Shown here: positions 1 through 8,999 of the stretch, in pieces | Layout of the letters: each line of letters opens with the position of its first letter | Position numbering within the stretch: position 1 is the first letter of the stretch | NCBI GenBank assembly: GCA_902825995.1 | Contig: CADEDE010000005.1 | Location: 1-60,751 of the forward strand | Origin: an uncultured Burkholderiales bacterium | GTDB lineage: Bacteria; Pseudomonadota; Gammaproteobacteria; Burkholderiales; Burkholderiaceae_C | Direction of reading: 5' to 3' | DNA length: 60,751 nt | Notes under the pieces: model-generated | What the model was told of the DNA's origin: nothing | Seen by the model: the letters and a program-made list of their open reading frames with translations, nothing else | The model's database searches: none | Position numbers and translations under genes: made by a program

Positions 1-1008
1 ATCAACTACTACGCGGTCAAGAAGGCGCGCGACAGCAACCTGCGGCATCGCCCGGTCGGCCTCGGGATCATGGGTTTCCAGGATGCGCTGTACCAATTGC
101 ACCTGCCCTATGCCAGCCATGAGGCGGTCGAGTTTGCCGACCGCTCGATGGAAGCTGTCTGCTACCACGCCTACTGGGCCTCGACCGAACTCGCGGCCGA
201 GCGCGGCCGCTATTCGAGCTACAGCGGCTCGCTGTGGGATCGCGGCGTGCTGCCGCTGGATTCCTTGAAGCTGCTGGCCGAGCAGCGCGGTGGCTATGTG
301 GAGGTCGATACTTCGATGTTGCTCGACTGGAATGCCTTGCGCGCGCGCATCGCCGAACACGGCATGCGCAACAGCAACTGCGTGGCCATCGCGCCGACGG
401 CCACCATCTCCAACATCATCGGTGTCGATGCGTCGATCGAGCCCTGCTTCGGCAACCTGTCGGTCAAATCCAACCTGTCGGGCGAGTTCACCATCGTCAA
501 CGAATACCTGGTGCGCGATCTGAAAACGCTCGGCCTGTGGGACGACGTGATGGTCATGGACCTGAAGCACTACAAGGGTTCGCTGCGCCCGATCGATCGT
601 GTGCCCGAGTCGCTGAAGCAGCTTTATGCCACGGCCTTCGAGGTCGATGCGAGCTGGCTGGTCGAGGCCGCGGCGCGGCGCCAGAAATGGATCGACCAGG
701 CGCAATCGCTGAATATCTATATGGCCGGCGCGTCGGGCAAGCGCCTGGATGAAACCTACAAGCTGGCCTGGACGCGCGGCCTGAAGACCACCTATTACCT
801 GCGCACGATGGGTGCCACGCACGCCGAGATGAGCACCGTCACGCGCAGCCACCACAACGCGGTGAGTTCAGGCGCCGCAAGCGGCGGCGCGGCGATGTCG
901 GCACTCGATGCGGCAGTGATGCAAGCGCGCGCGCAAATGAACGACGCACCTGCCACCGACATGAAGTTTTGCGCCATCGACGACCCGGGATGCGAAGCGT
1001 GTCAGTGA
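1..1008 (+). CDS. nrdA: ribonucleoside-diphosphate reductase, alpha subunit (3' part)
   Basis: C-terminal 335 residues of the large catalytic subunit of class Ia ribonucleotide reductase, which reduces ribonucleoside diphosphates to deoxy forms in the cytoplasm. The reading frame is open from base 1, so the gene begins outside the window. Visible family marks are the segment [16 protein letters not shown], the paired radical-transfer tyrosines in LKTTYYLRT, and a C-terminal cysteine pair in GCEACQ that would accept electrons from thioredoxin or glutaredoxin. The beta subunit nrdB follows 139 bases downstream, so the pair forms the holoenzyme locus. Family assignment is secure; only the missing 5' part is unseen. 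Confidence 0.96.
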   Translation: MNYYAVKKARDSNLRHRPVGLGIMGFQDALYQLHLPYASHEAVEFADRSMEAVCYHAYWASTELAAERGRYSSYSGSLWDRGVLPLDSLKLLAEQRGGYVEVDTSMLLDWNALRARIAEHGMRNSNCVAIAPTATISNIIGVDASIEPCFGNLSVKSNLSGEFTIVNEYLVRDLKTLGLWDDVMVMDLKHYKGSLRPIDRVPESLKQLYATAFEVDASWLVEAAARRQKWIDQAQSLNIYMAGASGKRLDETYKLAWTRGLKTTYYLRTMGATHAEMSTVTRSHHNAVSSGAASGGAAMSALDAAVMQARAQMNDAPATDMKFCAIDDPGCEACQ

Positions 1009-1096
1009 GTTCGATCACGCGCTTTCATCGATGCGCATGAGATCGCCGCACGATGCATGAGCGCAACAACGCAAGCGCTTCGATGTCAAGAAGTGC

Positions 1097-1125
1097 TTGG
1101 TGTTTGCACACAACACTCCGATAAT
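1097..1125 (+). promoter_or_regulatory. candidate sigma-70 promoter for nrdB
   Basis: TTGGTG at 1097-1102 and GATAAT at 1120-1125 are separated by 17 bases. Transcription would start about 15 bases upstream of the nrdB ATG. It lies in the nrdA-nrdB gap and could give nrdB its own transcript in addition to read-through. No NrdR-box pair was recognised nearby. This rests on motif matching alone. Confidence 0.4.
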
Positions 1126-1147
1126 TCAACGCACAGGAAAATGCTAC

Positions 1148-2350
1148 ATGCTGGTCTGGGAAGACAACGTCAGCAACAGGACGACACCGCAAAATCGCAC
1201 CGCGCAAGAGCCTTCACGTGAGGCGCGGGCCATGGTTTCGTCGCCCCTCGGTTTTCTGTCAACGCCGCCTGAATCGCCGCTCGATCGCGCAGTGCGTCCG
1301 GTCGTGTCTCCGGCCAAACCGATCGATGGCGCGCGCAGGGTCAACGCCGCCGACAAGCGCATCATCAACGGCCAGACCGACGTCAACCAACTGGTGCCGT
1401 TCAAGTACAAGTGGGCCTGGGAGAAGTACCTCGCCACCTGCGCCAATCATTGGATGCCGCAAGAGGTCAACATGTCGCGCGATATCGCGACCTGGAAAGA
1501 CCCGAACGGCCTGACCGAAGACGAACGCTGCATCATCAAGCGCAACCTCGGCTTCTTCGTCACCGCCGATTCGCTGGCCGCCAACAATATCGTCCTCGGC
1601 ACCTACCGGCATATCACGGCGCCCGAGTGCCGCCAGTTCCTGTTGCGCCAGGCCTTCGAGGAAGCGATCCATACCCACGCCTACCAGTACATCGTCGAGT
1701 CGCTGGGCCTGGACGAAGGCGAGATTTTCAACGCCTACCATGAGGTGGATTCGATCCGCGACAAGGATGAATTCCTGATCCCGTTCATCGAAGCCATCAG
1801 CGACCCGCATTTCCACACCGGCACGCCCGAGGACGACCAGACGCTCTTGAAGAGCCTGATCGTCTTCGCCTGCCTGATGGAGGGGCTGTTCTTCTACGTC
1901 GGCTTCACGCAGATCCTGTCGATGGGCCGGCAGAACAAGATGACCGGTGCGGCCGAGCAGTACCAGTACATCCTGCGCGACGAGTCGATGCACTGCAATT
2001 TCGGCATCGACCTGATCAACCAGATCAAGCTCGAGAACCCGCGGCTCTGGACGGCCGCGTTCAAGGCCGAGATCAAGGCCCTGTTCCTCGAGGCCGTCGA
2101 GCTCGAATACCGCTACGCCGAAGACACCATGCCGCGCGGCGTGCTCGGCCTCAACGCCAGTATGTTCAAGGGCTACCTGCGCTATATCGCCAACCGGCGG
2201 GCGGCGCAGATCGGCCTCGAGGAGCTCTTCCCGAACGAGGAAAACCCCTTTCCCTGGATGAGCGAAATGATCGACCTGAAGAAGGAGCGCAACTTTTTTG
2301 AAACCCGCGTCATCGAGTACCAATCCGGTGGCGCACTGTCCTGGGAATAG
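1148..2350 (+). CDS. nrdB: ribonucleoside-diphosphate reductase, beta subunit
   Basis: Radical-generating small subunit of class Ia ribonucleotide reductase, 400 residues, ferritin-like all-helical fold. The di-iron ligands and radical tyrosine are visible: EAIHTHAY holds E172, H175 and Y179 (equivalents of E. coli E115, H118 and Y122), and the second iron motif is RDESMH. The ATG at 1148 is chosen because AGGA lies about ten bases upstream and the in-frame sequence before it does not look like protein. The roughly 50-residue N-terminal extension before the conserved [17 protein letters not shown] region is usual in this order. It works with NrdA, encoded just upstream. Confidence 0.96.
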   Translation: MLVWEDNVSNRTTPQNRTAQEPSREARAMVSSPLGFLSTPPESPLDRAVRPVVSPAKPIDGARRVNAADKRIINGQTDVNQLVPFKYKWAWEKYLATCANHWMPQEVNMSRDIATWKDPNGLTEDERCIIKRNLGFFVTADSLAANNIVLGTYRHITAPECRQFLLRQAFEEAIHTHAYQYIVESLGLDEGEIFNAYHEVDSIRDKDEFLIPFIEAISDPHFHTGTPEDDQTLLKSLIVFACLMEGLFFYVGFTQILSMGRQNKMTGAAEQYQYILRDESMHCNFGIDLINQIKLENPRLWTAAFKAEIKALFLEAVELEYRYAEDTMPRGVLGLNASMFKGYLRYIANRRAAQIGLEELFPNEENPFPWMSEMIDLKKERNFFETRVIEYQSGGALSWE

Positions 2351-2507
2351 AGCCGGCCGCAGAGCCTGCCTGCTTCCTTGACAAGCTAGAGATCAAGACC
2401 CGCGTTGTGGGGTACGAGGCCGATAGAGCTGAGACCACATGACGCTTCCCCGTTCACCGAATCGAGGAGCCGGCAATTCCGCCGGACAACCCTCGGGCGG
2501 TGAATCG

Positions 2508-2535
2508 CCGCATCGATCGAGCTCGATCGATGCGG
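2508..2535. repeat. perfect 28-base palindrome upstream of the H1-like gene
   Basis: Two 14-base arms with no loop meet at AGCT (centre 2521/2522). The inner part is built from ATCGAT units and the outer arms read CCGC/GCGG. It ends 32 bases before the ATG of the histone H1-like gene and about 18 bases before its ribosome binding site. It could be a DNA operator for a dimeric regulator or a hairpin in the 5' leader. The symmetry is seen directly; the function is not known. Confidence 0.85.
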
Positions 2536-2567
2536 TGCTCTTTGCAACTTGATCAAGGAGAATTGAA

Positions 2568-2987
2568 ATGGCAACTGCGAAGAAGAAGGCTCCGGCCAAG
2601 AAGGCCGCTGCGAAGAAACCGGCGGCGAAGAAGTCTGCCGCCAAGAAGCCGGCGATGAAGAAGAAGCCGGCGGCGAAGAAGCCGGCGGCGAAGAAGGCTG
2701 CCAAGAAGCCAGCGGCGAAGAAGCGGCCGGCGGCGAAGAAGGCGGCGAAGAAGGCCGCCAAGAAGGCGGCGCCGAAGAAGAAGGCCGCCAAGAAGGCGGC
2801 GCCGAAGAAGAAGGCTGCTGCGAAGAAGCCTGCGGCCAAGAAGAAGGCTGCTGCGAAGAAGCCTGCGGCCAAGAAGAAGGCTGCCCCTAAGAAGGCTGCC
2901 CCAGCCGCGGCACCTGCGGCGCCTGTGGCCAAGACGGCGCTGAGCCCAGCGGCTGCTTGGCCGTTTCCGACGGGCAACAGGCCCTGA
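2568..2987 (+). CDS. histone H1-like Ala/Lys-rich nucleoid protein
   Basis: A 139-residue protein made almost entirely of Ala, Lys and Pro in repeating KKAAAKKPAAKK-type units, resembling eukaryotic H1 tails and the bacterial HctB/BpH1 type. It is expected to bind DNA non-specifically and help compact the nucleoid. The end, ALSPAAAWPFPTGNRP, is the non-repetitive tail typical of the Burkholderiales family. The ATG at 2568 follows AAGGAGAATTGAA. At DNA level units of about 30 bases recur in tandem (around 2811-2885), so length variation between strains is likely. A perfect palindrome lies upstream and an intrinsic terminator downstream, making it a single-gene transcription unit. Confidence 0.9.
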   Translation: MATAKKKAPAKKAAAKKPAAKKSAAKKPAMKKKPAAKKPAAKKAAKKPAAKKRPAAKKAAKKAAKKAAPKKKAAKKAAPKKKAAAKKPAAKKKAAAKKPAAKKKAAPKKAAPAAAPAAPVAKTALSPAAAWPFPTGNRP

Positions 2988-3045
2988 CGCAGGGCCGTTC
3001 GTTGCAGGCTTTGTGGTCTGCACGAGCGCCTGCGCCGATGCAAGC

Positions 3046-3073
3046 AAAAACCCGGCTTCGGCCGGGTTTTTTT
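3046..3073 (+). terminator. intrinsic terminator after the H1-like gene
   Basis: A CCCGGC arm (3051-3056), TTCG tetraloop and GCCGGG arm are followed by seven T and preceded by five A. This is a textbook rho-independent terminator on the plus strand. The A-tract on the other side could also help stop minus-strand transcription. Confidence 0.9.
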
Positions 3074-3093
3074 GTCGGCGGCCCCGCGCGATC

Positions 3094-3453
3094 TCAGAGT
3101 TTGCTCATCACCTGCGTGTCGGCGAAGGCCCGGATGGTTTCGCGGTCGACCGCTACCAGGGTCTTTCGGTCTCCTTCGGCCAGGGTCTTCTCGACCTGCT
3201 CGCGGGACGAGTTCAACTTGGCTTGGGTGCTGTGCGTTCGGCGCAGCTCGGTGATCGACCGATTGAGTTGCGCAATCTGCTCACGGGCCTGCGCCGATCG
3301 TTCGACGGCGCCGTTGCGGGCTTGCTCTGAGCGCGCCAAGCGCTCGCGCAACTCGACGATCATGCGGTTGAGCAGCCGGTAGCAGGCGGCCGCACCGGCC
3401 ATGGCGCCGGCCACGGCGGCGCCGACGATGGCCAAGTAGGGCAGGGTATCCAT
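3094..3453 (-). CDS. hypothetical protein with one membrane helix and a coiled coil
   Basis: A 119-residue protein of unknown function. Residues 5-27 (PYLAIVGAAVAGAMAGAAACY) form one hydrophobic, Ala/Gly-rich helix. The rest is charged and heptad-like (LNRMIVELRERLARSEQA onward), suggesting an inner-membrane-anchored coiled coil facing the cytoplasm. The C-terminal part has a more mixed sequence ending VMSKL. It lies 73 bases beyond pfkB in the same direction and may be last in the minus-strand run. I do not recognise the family. Confidence 0.65.
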   Translation of the reverse strand: MDTLPYLAIVGAAVAGAMAGAAACYRLLNRMIVELRERLARSEQARNGAVERSAQAREQIAQLNRSITELRRTHSTQAKLNSSREQVEKTLAEGDRKTLVAVDRETIRAFADTQVMSKL

Positions 3454-3526
3454 GGTGTCGGGCTTGTCGAACCTTTACAACTCGACTGTAGCGACGCACC
3501 GGCCAGCGTGCAGCCCCAGCGGTTTT

Positions 3527-4435
3527 CTACGCGCTCAGAAATGAGGATTCGATCCGGTGATTTTGCCCACCGCGGCAGGAAATTTTCAGCGCGCCCAGAC
3601 GGTTGCCGAGTGCGGCACAGCGCTCGAGGCTCCAGCCGCGTTCGAGCCCGAACAGCAGGCCGGCGCGAAAGGCATCGCCACAACCGGTGGGGTCGAGCAC
3701 TTCGCTCGCGGTCACGCCGCTCACGCGCGTGGCCTGGCCCTGCTGCCAGACATCGCAGCCCTCAGCTGCGAGCGTGACCACCACACCGCGCAGGCCCGGG
3801 GTTCGAGACAGGTACTCGAGCGTGGTGTTCATGCGCTCGCAGAGCATGCGAGCTTCGTAGTCGTTGAGTGCCACCCAACTGGCCTGCTCGACAAAGTGGT
3901 GCAGCGCCGCGCCGTCGAATACCGGCAATTGCTGGCCGGGGTCGAAGATGAAGGGCACGCCGGCCGCGTGGAGTTGCTCGGCATGCGCGAGCATGGCTTC
4001 GCGGCTGTCGGGGGCGATGATGCCGATTGCCAGATCGGCGCGAACAGGCACGGGGCTCAGGTGCGATTGCGCCATCGCGCCGGGGTGGAAGGCGGTGATC
4101 TGGTTGTTATCGGCGTCGGTGATGATGATCGCCTGCGCGGTGTAGTGCTCAGGCTCGATGCGCACGCAGGCGTTGTCGATGCCCAGGCTGGCAAAGCGCG
4201 CCAGGTAGTCGCCCCCGTCGTTGCCGATCGCCGCCAGCACCACAGGTTCGCCGCCGAGCAGCTTCAGGTTGTAGGCGATATTGCCGGCGCAGCCGCCGTA
4301 TTCGCGACGCAGCGTGGGCACCAGGAACGAGACGTTCAGGATATGCACCTGCTCGGGCAGGATCTGCTGCGCGAAGCGGCCGGGGAAATTGGTGATGGTG
4401 TCGAATGCGAGCGAGCCGCAGATCAAAGCTGGCAT
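3527..4435 (-). CDS. PfkB-family carbohydrate kinase (ribokinase/adenosine kinase-like)
   Basis: A 302-residue sugar or nucleoside kinase of the ribokinase superfamily, cytoplasmic. Near the N-terminus GGCAGNIAYNLKLLGG resembles PfkB signature 1, and DPTGCGDAFRAGLL near the C-terminus is signature 2, with the catalytic Asp in GCGDAF. Relatives in Burkholderiales are often labelled adenosine kinase-like, but the substrate cannot be set from sequence alone. The ATG at 4435 follows a GAGG-type site. The DUF3426 gene lies 15 bases upstream, so the two are probably cotranscribed. Confidence 0.87.
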   Translation of the reverse strand: MPALICGSLAFDTITNFPGRFAQQILPEQVHILNVSFLVPTLRREYGGCAGNIAYNLKLLGGEPVVLAAIGNDGGDYLARFASLGIDNACVRIEPEHYTAQAIIITDADNNQITAFHPGAMAQSHLSPVPVRADLAIGIIAPDSREAMLAHAEQLHAAGVPFIFDPGQQLPVFDGAALHHFVEQASWVALNDYEARMLCERMNTTLEYLSRTPGLRGVVVTLAAEGCDVWQQGQATRVSGVTASEVLDPTGCGDAFRAGLLFGLERGWSLERCAALGNRLGALKISCRGGQNHRIESSFLSA

Positions 4436-4450
4436 GGAGCCTCGTGGGGT

Positions 4451-5398
4451 TCAGGGGTAGAAGATTTCGATGCTGTAGCCGCTGATGCGGCGCTCGCCGC
4501 TGTCGAGTACGGCCTGCAGCGCAAGCTCGGTGCCGGCGCCCATCGTCGCCGTGGCGGCACCGCCGAACTCGCGCGGGCCCAGCACCTTGCGCGCGACGAT
4601 TTCGCCGCGGTTGTCGGTCAGGGTGATGTCCAGCGACGGCGTCATCAGCGCCTGCGCGTCGCGGTTGCGCAGCGCCACCTGCAAGCGGTAATGCGAAGGG
4701 CTGTCGAGCTGGGTCAGGCCGCTGCTCTCGACGGCCAGGCCATCGAGGCGGCGCAGCGGCTCGATGCGGCAGGCCAGCGGCTCGCAGGCGTGCGCCAACA
4801 GCGGCGCGGCCGCGGGCCAGCGTGCGGCGATCGCATCGCGCTGCCAAAGAACCCACTGGCCGGCCAGCAGCAGGCCCAGCAGGGTGGCGGCGGCGGACAA
4901 GGCCAGTCGCACGCCCGGGCGCTGCCAGCGCGCGGCATTCTCGGCGTGGCGCAAAAATTCCGGCGTCGGCTCGGGACTTGCGGCGCCCGCGGGCAGGTTG
5001 AGGGCCGCTTCATCGTCGAACCCGGAATCTTCTCCGCGGCCGACCGCGTATTGATCCAGGTCGTCGGGCTCGGGCTGGCGGGTTTCGATCTGCGAATCGG
5101 CGCGGGTATCGATCAGCGTATCTTCGGCGGCGCCACTTTCGGGCTCGGCGATCGGCTCGTCGCGTGCGGCGGCCTGCGCGGCATGTTCATCGGCACTGGC
5201 GGGTAGGAGATCCAGCGGCCCGCGCTGCGAGGGCGTCCAGGCCGGCGCCGATTCGCGCTCGAGGTCGAAGAGACCTTCGAGCGCATTGAAGACATCGCCG
5301 CAGCGGCCGCAGCGGACCCAGCCTTCGGAGGCCTTGAGCTGGTCCTGCACGACACGGAAGACCGTGCCGCAGGCGGTGCAGCGTGTGGCCAGGCTCAT
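4451..5398 (-). CDS. MJ0042-type zinc-ribbon / DUF3426 membrane protein
   Basis: A 315-residue protein with an N-terminal zinc ribbon holding two CxxC pairs (CTACGTVF and CGRCGDVFNA), a long acidic linker, one membrane helix near residue 175 (LALSAAATLLGLLLAGQWVLW) and a C-terminal DUF3426 domain. The ribbon is cytoplasmic and the DUF3426 domain probably periplasmic. The role is unknown. The gene sits immediately after prmA across Burkholderiales, as here, where its ATG overlaps the prmA stop by four bases. Translational coupling to prmA is therefore likely. Confidence 0.87.
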   Translation of the reverse strand: MSLATRCTACGTVFRVVQDQLKASEGWVRCGRCGDVFNALEGLFDLERESAPAWTPSQRGPLDLLPASADEHAAQAAARDEPIAEPESGAAEDTLIDTRADSQIETRQPEPDDLDQYAVGRGEDSGFDDEAALNLPAGAASPEPTPEFLRHAENAARWQRPGVRLALSAAATLLGLLLAGQWVLWQRDAIAARWPAAAPLLAHACEPLACRIEPLRRLDGLAVESSGLTQLDSPSHYRLQVALRNRDAQALMTPSLDITLTDNRGEIVARKVLGPREFGGAATATMGAGTELALQAVLDSGERRISGYSIEIFYP

Positions 5399-6291
5399 GG
5401 CGCCGCCGCGGCCCGGCCGCTCATCAGCACCCAGCCGTCTTCGCGGTCTTCGACATAGAGCGCCAGCCAGGGCGCATAGGCCGTGCGCAATTCATCGACC
5501 TGGCGCTCGAGGATGCCCGCCAGCAGCAGACGGCCCTCGGCTTCGACGTGGCCGCAGAGCAGCGGCGCCAGCAGGGTCAGCGGCCGGGCCAGGATATTGG
5601 CCAGCACCAGCGCATAGCGGCCCTGTGCACGATCGGGCGCGGCCGCAACCAGCGCGATGCCGTTGGCCGCCGCATTCATCTGCGTGGCCTCGACGGCGGC
5701 GGCATCGATATCCACCGCGTCGATCGATTCGGCGCCGTGCAGCGCGGCGCCGATGGCCAGGATGCCCGAGCCGCAACCGTAGTCGAGCACCCGCGGCCAG
5801 GCCCGTGCGTGATGCGCGATCCAGCGCAGGCACATGCGCGTGGTCGGATGCGTTCCGGTGCCGAAGGCCAGGCCCGGGTCGAGGCGGATCGTTTTCAAGG
5901 CCGCGGGGGGCGCCTCGTGCCAGCTCGGCACGATCCAGAAAGTCGGGGTGATTTCGACCGGCGTGAACTGCGCCTGCGTGAGAAGCACCCAATCGGCATC
6001 GGGCACGGCCTGCAAGGCCTGCACATGCACATCCGCGGCCCAGGATTGCGCCAACAGCAAGGTCGCCGCGTCGGTCGCTGCGGCCTCGCCGGCAAACAGC
6101 GCGCGCAGCGTCGAATGCCGCCAAGCCCCGCGTGACGCCGGCATACCGGGTTCGCCGAACAGCGCGCACTCGGCATCGGTATCGATATCGGCATCCTCGA
6201 CCGAGACCGAGAGTGCCTCCAGCTCGTTCATCAAGGCCTCCGATACCGGCTCGACCAGGTCTTCGCCCGCGCGCAAAACCAGCTCGTGCAT
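5395..6291 (-). CDS. prmA: ribosomal protein L11 methyltransferase
   Basis: SAM-dependent methyltransferase that trimethylates ribosomal protein L11 in the cytoplasm; 298 residues, normal length. Motif I is VLDYGCGSGILAIGA, and the post-I region (DAVDIDAAAVEATQMNA) and NILARPL motif follow. The ATG at 6291 (MHELVL) is chosen over upstream in-frame codons because it lies 7 bases after the accC stop and matches family N-termini. It belongs to the accB-accC-prmA-DUF3426 group, an arrangement common in beta- and gammaproteobacteria. Confidence 0.95.
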   Translation of the reverse strand: MHELVLRAGEDLVEPVSEALMNELEALSVSVEDADIDTDAECALFGEPGMPASRGAWRHSTLRALFAGEAAATDAATLLLAQSWAADVHVQALQAVPDADWVLLTQAQFTPVEITPTFWIVPSWHEAPPAALKTIRLDPGLAFGTGTHPTTRMCLRWIAHHARAWPRVLDYGCGSGILAIGAALHGAESIDAVDIDAAAVEATQMNAAANGIALVAAAPDRAQGRYALVLANILARPLTLLAPLLCGHVEAEGRLLLAGILERQVDELRTAYAPWLALYVEDREDGWVLMSGRAAAAP

Positions 6292-6298
6292 CGAAGGC

Positions 6299-7648
6299 TC
6301 AGCGTTTGTGCTGGCCCAGCCAGCCTTCGAGGTAATGGATATTGGTCCCGCCCTCGATAAATTTGGCATCCACCATCAGCTCGCGGTGCAGCGGGATATT
6401 CGTCGAGATGCCTTCGACCACGGTCTCGCTCAGGGCCGTGCGCATCCGCGCCAGGGCTTGGTCGCGCGTATCGGCGTGGACGATGATCTTGCCGATCATC
6501 GAGTCGTAGTTCGGCGGCACGTAGTAGTTGGTATAGGCGTGCGAATCGACGCGCACGCCTGGGCCGCCCGGCGGGTGCCACATCGTGATCCGGCCCGGCG
6601 ACGGCGTGAACTTGTACGGGTCTTCGGCATTGATGCGGCATTCGATGGCGTGCCCGCGCATCTGGATATTGCGCTGCGTGAACGGCAACTTCTCGCCGGC
6701 CGCGACGCGGATCTGCATCTGCACGATGTCGATGCCGGTCACCAGTTCCGTCACCGGGTGCTCGACCTGCACGCGGGTATTCATCTCGATGAAAAAGAAC
6801 TCGCCGTTCTCGAACAGGAACTCGAAGGTGCCGGCACCGCGGTAGCCGATCTTCTTGCAGGCTGCAGCACAGCGGTCGCCGATGCGCTCGATGACGCGCC
6901 GCGCGATGCTCGGTGCCGGCGCCTCTTCGATGATCTTCTGGTGGCGGCGCTGCATCGAGCAGTCGCGCTCGCCGAGCCAGACCGCATTTTTGTGCTCGTC
7001 GGCCAGCACCTGGATCTCGATGTGCCTCGGGTTTTCGAGGAACTTCTCCATATAGACGGCCGGGTTGCCGAAGGCCGCGCCGGCTTCGGCCCGGGTGGTC
7101 TGCACCGCGTGCAGCAGGGCCGCTTCGGTATGCACCACGCGCATGCCGCGCCCGCCGCCGCCGCCCGCGGCCTTGATGATCACCGGGTAGCCGATGGCGC
7201 GCGCACTCTTGACGATCTCTTTCGGATCGTCGGGCAGCGCGCCCTCGGAGCCCGGCACGCAAGGCACGCCCGACTTGATCATGGCCTGCTTGGCCGAGAC
7301 TTTGTCGCCCATGATGCGGATCGACTCGGGCGTCGGCCCGATGAAGACGAAACCGCTGCGCTCGACGCGTTCGGCGAAGTCGGCATTCTCGGACAGGAAG
7401 CCGTAGCCGGGGTGAATGGCCTCGGCGTCGGTCACCTCAGCCGTCGAGATGATCGCCGGCATATTCAGGTAGCTCAGCGCCGACGCCGCCGGGCCGATGC
7501 AAACGGCCTCATCGGCCAGCTTGACATATTTGGCGTCGCGGTCGGCCTCGGAATAGACTACCACCGACTTGACGTTCATCTCGCGGCAGGCGCGCTGGAT
7601 GCGCAGGGCGATCTCGCCCCGGTTGGCGATCAGGATCTTCTTGAACAC
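6299..7648 (-). CDS. accC: biotin carboxylase subunit of acetyl-CoA carboxylase
   Basis: Uses ATP and bicarbonate to carboxylate the biotin carried by AccB, the first half-reaction making malonyl-CoA for fatty acids. It has 449 residues, as expected. It starts [15 protein letters not shown], carries the glycine-rich ATP-grasp loop [11 protein letters not shown], and has the catalytic-region motif [14 protein letters not shown]. The start codon is GTG at 7648, with AGAGG upstream; no ATG fits the conserved N-terminus. The gap to accB contains a short Burkholderiales repeat, so part of accC control may act there. Confidence 0.97.
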   Translation of the reverse strand: MFKKILIANRGEIALRIQRACREMNVKSVVVYSEADRDAKYVKLADEAVCIGPAASALSYLNMPAIISTAEVTDAEAIHPGYGFLSENADFAERVERSGFVFIGPTPESIRIMGDKVSAKQAMIKSGVPCVPGSEGALPDDPKEIVKSARAIGYPVIIKAAGGGGGRGMRVVHTEAALLHAVQTTRAEAGAAFGNPAVYMEKFLENPRHIEIQVLADEHKNAVWLGERDCSMQRRHQKIIEEAPAPSIARRVIERIGDRCAAACKKIGYRGAGTFEFLFENGEFFFIEMNTRVQVEHPVTELVTGIDIVQMQIRVAAGEKLPFTQRNIQMRGHAIECRINAEDPYKFTPSPGRITMWHPPGGPGVRVDSHAYTNYYVPPNYDSMIGKIIVHADTRDQALARMRTALSETVVEGISTNIPLHRELMVDAKFIEGGTNIHYLEGWLGQHKR

Positions 7649-7663
7649 GTCAGGCCTCTTGAA

Positions 7664-7730
7664 GGGCCGCCCCCAAAGGGGCCTGTGCTCCCCTGGGGGG
7701 CAGCCAACGAATGTGATCTGGGAGGCCCAT
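7664..7730. repeat. G/C-rich intergenic repeat between accB and accC
   Basis: The segment begins GGGCCGCCCCCAAAGGGG and continues with CTCCCCTGGGGGGCAGC, containing short G-run/C-run inverted repeats. The same core (gggccgcccc-caa ... cccctcggggggc) recurs at 42199-42280 and 60077-60158. It resembles a repeat scattered through Comamonadaceae-type genomes. It fills the accB-accC gap and could fold in the mRNA between the two genes. Confidence 0.6.
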
Positions 7731-7732
7731 GG

Positions 7733-8218
7733 TCAGCTCCTGCGGTCGATGACGAACAAGGGCTGCCCGAACTCGACCGCCTGGCCGTTCTCGCACAGGA
7801 TCTTGGCGATCGTGCCGCTTTCGTCGGCCTCGATCTCGTTCATGATCTTCATGGCCTCGATGATGCACACCGGTTCGCCGGCCTTGACGGCCGAGCCGAT
7901 CTCGACCAATGGCTTGCCGCCGGGGCTGGCCGTGAGGTAGAAGGTGCCGACCATCGGCGACTTGACGATGTGGCCGGTTTCGGCGGCTGCGATCGCCTCA
8001 GTCTCGGCTTTGTCGGCAGCGATCGTGGCTGCCGTACGCACCACGGGGGTGGCAGCCACTGCCGCTGGGGCCGGCGCCAGCGTGACCGTCGGCGCAGCGA
8101 CCGCGTGCAGGTCAGCCTTGACGATGCGCACCTTGCCGTCGGCTTCGGTGATCTCGAGCTCGAAAATATTCGATTCCGAGACGAGGTCGATCAGGGTCTT
8201 CAGTTTGCGCAGATCCAT
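7733..8218 (-). CDS. accB: biotin carboxyl carrier protein of acetyl-CoA carboxylase
   Basis: 161-residue carrier whose biotinyl-lysine moves carboxyl groups from AccC to the AccAD transferase. The biotin site is EAMKIMNEI, with the modified Lys in AMKIM. The N-terminal domain ([23 protein letters not shown]) is joined by an Ala/Pro/Val-rich flexible linker. The ATG at 8218 follows GGAG; an in-frame codon 12 residues upstream lacks family support. It is the first gene of accB-accC-prmA. In many relatives aroQ lies directly upstream, but here it is absent. Confidence 0.96.
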   Translation of the reverse strand: MDLRKLKTLIDLVSESNIFELEITEADGKVRIVKADLHAVAAPTVTLAPAPAAVAATPVVRTAATIAADKAETEAIAAAETGHIVKSPMVGTFYLTASPGGKPLVEIGSAVKAGEPVCIIEAMKIMNEIEADESGTIAKILCENGQAVEFGQPLFVIDRRS

Positions 8219-8350
8219 GCAGGGTTCTCCGGGGAGGGTGCGGCACTTTGCCACCGCATCACTCGTTCAACAGTCATCAACGTTACCGCTTTGTAGCCCA
8301 ACATGGGTTGCGGTATGGCATGCGAGCGGCCTTTGAGAAGGCCCGGACTT

Positions 8351-8387
8351 TACGCCATTTAGCTACTGATAGTGACATTTTGGCGTA
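8351..8387. repeat. inverted repeat beside the tlpA stop codon
   Basis: TACGCCA (8351-8357) and TGGCGTA (8381-8387) form 7-base arms around a 23-base centre holding TAGCTACTGATAGT. The adjoining TAGAGGCCTAT supplies the TAG stop of the tlpA-like gene on the minus strand. The composite resembles a dispersed intergenic repeat of Comamonadaceae. It could serve as a weak terminator for the upstream run; no T-tract is present. Confidence 0.5.
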
Positions 8388-8392
8388 GAGGC

Positions 8393-8932
8393 CTATCCAA
8401 TGCCCCTGGCCCAGCCGGCCAGATCCTCGTAGCTGATTTCGCCCATGCGACTTTGCCGCGGCGTGCCGTCTCGGCCGAACAGCAGCGTGAACGGCAGCCC
8501 GCCGCCGAGGTTGCCCAGGCGCCGCGACAGTTCGATGCCGGCAAAGCCACTCAAACCGATCGCATACGACACCGGCGTGCGGGCGAGAAATTCGCGTACC
8601 GGCTCGGGCGCGTCGGCAGCCAGGCCGACGACGCGCCAGCCGCGGGGCGCGAAGGTGCGCGCGAATCGATCGAGCGCCGGCATCTCGCGTATGCAGGGTG
8701 GGCACCAGGTGGCCCAGAAATTCAGCACCAGTGCCTGGCCGCGAAAGGCCGACATCGCCAGCCGGGTGCCGTCGGGCGCGTCGAAGCTCGATGACCACAA
8801 CGCATCTGCAGCGCTCGCTTCTATGCCGACGCCCGCGCCACGCTGGCGCCAGGCCGACCAGCCGACCCCCGCGGTTGCGGCCGCTGCCGCGACGCCCGCC
8901 GCCAAGGCCCAGCCACGCCGATCGAGGTTCAT
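8393..8932 (-). CDS. TlpA/ResA-type thioredoxin-like protein, membrane-anchored
   Basis: 179 residues with a thioredoxin fold and the redox motif WATWCPPCIREMP; the cis-Pro region appears as GLPFTLLFGRDG. The N-terminal hydrophobic stretch (residues 7-27) anchors the domain on the periplasmic side. Such proteins reduce periplasmic disulfides, for example in cytochrome c maturation. The ATG at 8932 has GGAG upstream. It is the last gene of the group that includes mtgA and the TonB-like protein. The final TAG falls in a repeat-like sequence. Confidence 0.88.
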   Translation of the reverse strand: MNLDRRGWALAAGVAAAAATAGVGWSAWRQRGAGVGIEASAADALWSSSFDAPDGTRLAMSAFRGQALVLNFWATWCPPCIREMPALDRFARTFAPRGWRVVGLAADAPEPVREFLARTPVSYAIGLSGFAGIELSRRLGNLGGGLPFTLLFGRDGTPRQSRMGEISYEDLAGWARGIG

Positions 8933-8999
8933 CAGGCAAGCTCCGCGCTGCGCGCCGCGGTATTGGCTACGACATCACAAGCGCTTCGCGCAGTTGAGA

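Noticed and set aside
2568-2987. Repetitive region that might be taken for a CRISPR array or satellite
   Set aside because: There are no unique spacers between fixed repeats; the repeats encode the Lys/Ala units of an H1-like protein with a good ribosome site and family C-terminus.
8219-8392. A small or truncated aroQ remnant between tlpA and accB
   Set aside because: No frame in the 174 bases shows dehydroquinase motifs; only a repeat-like inverted sequence is seen.
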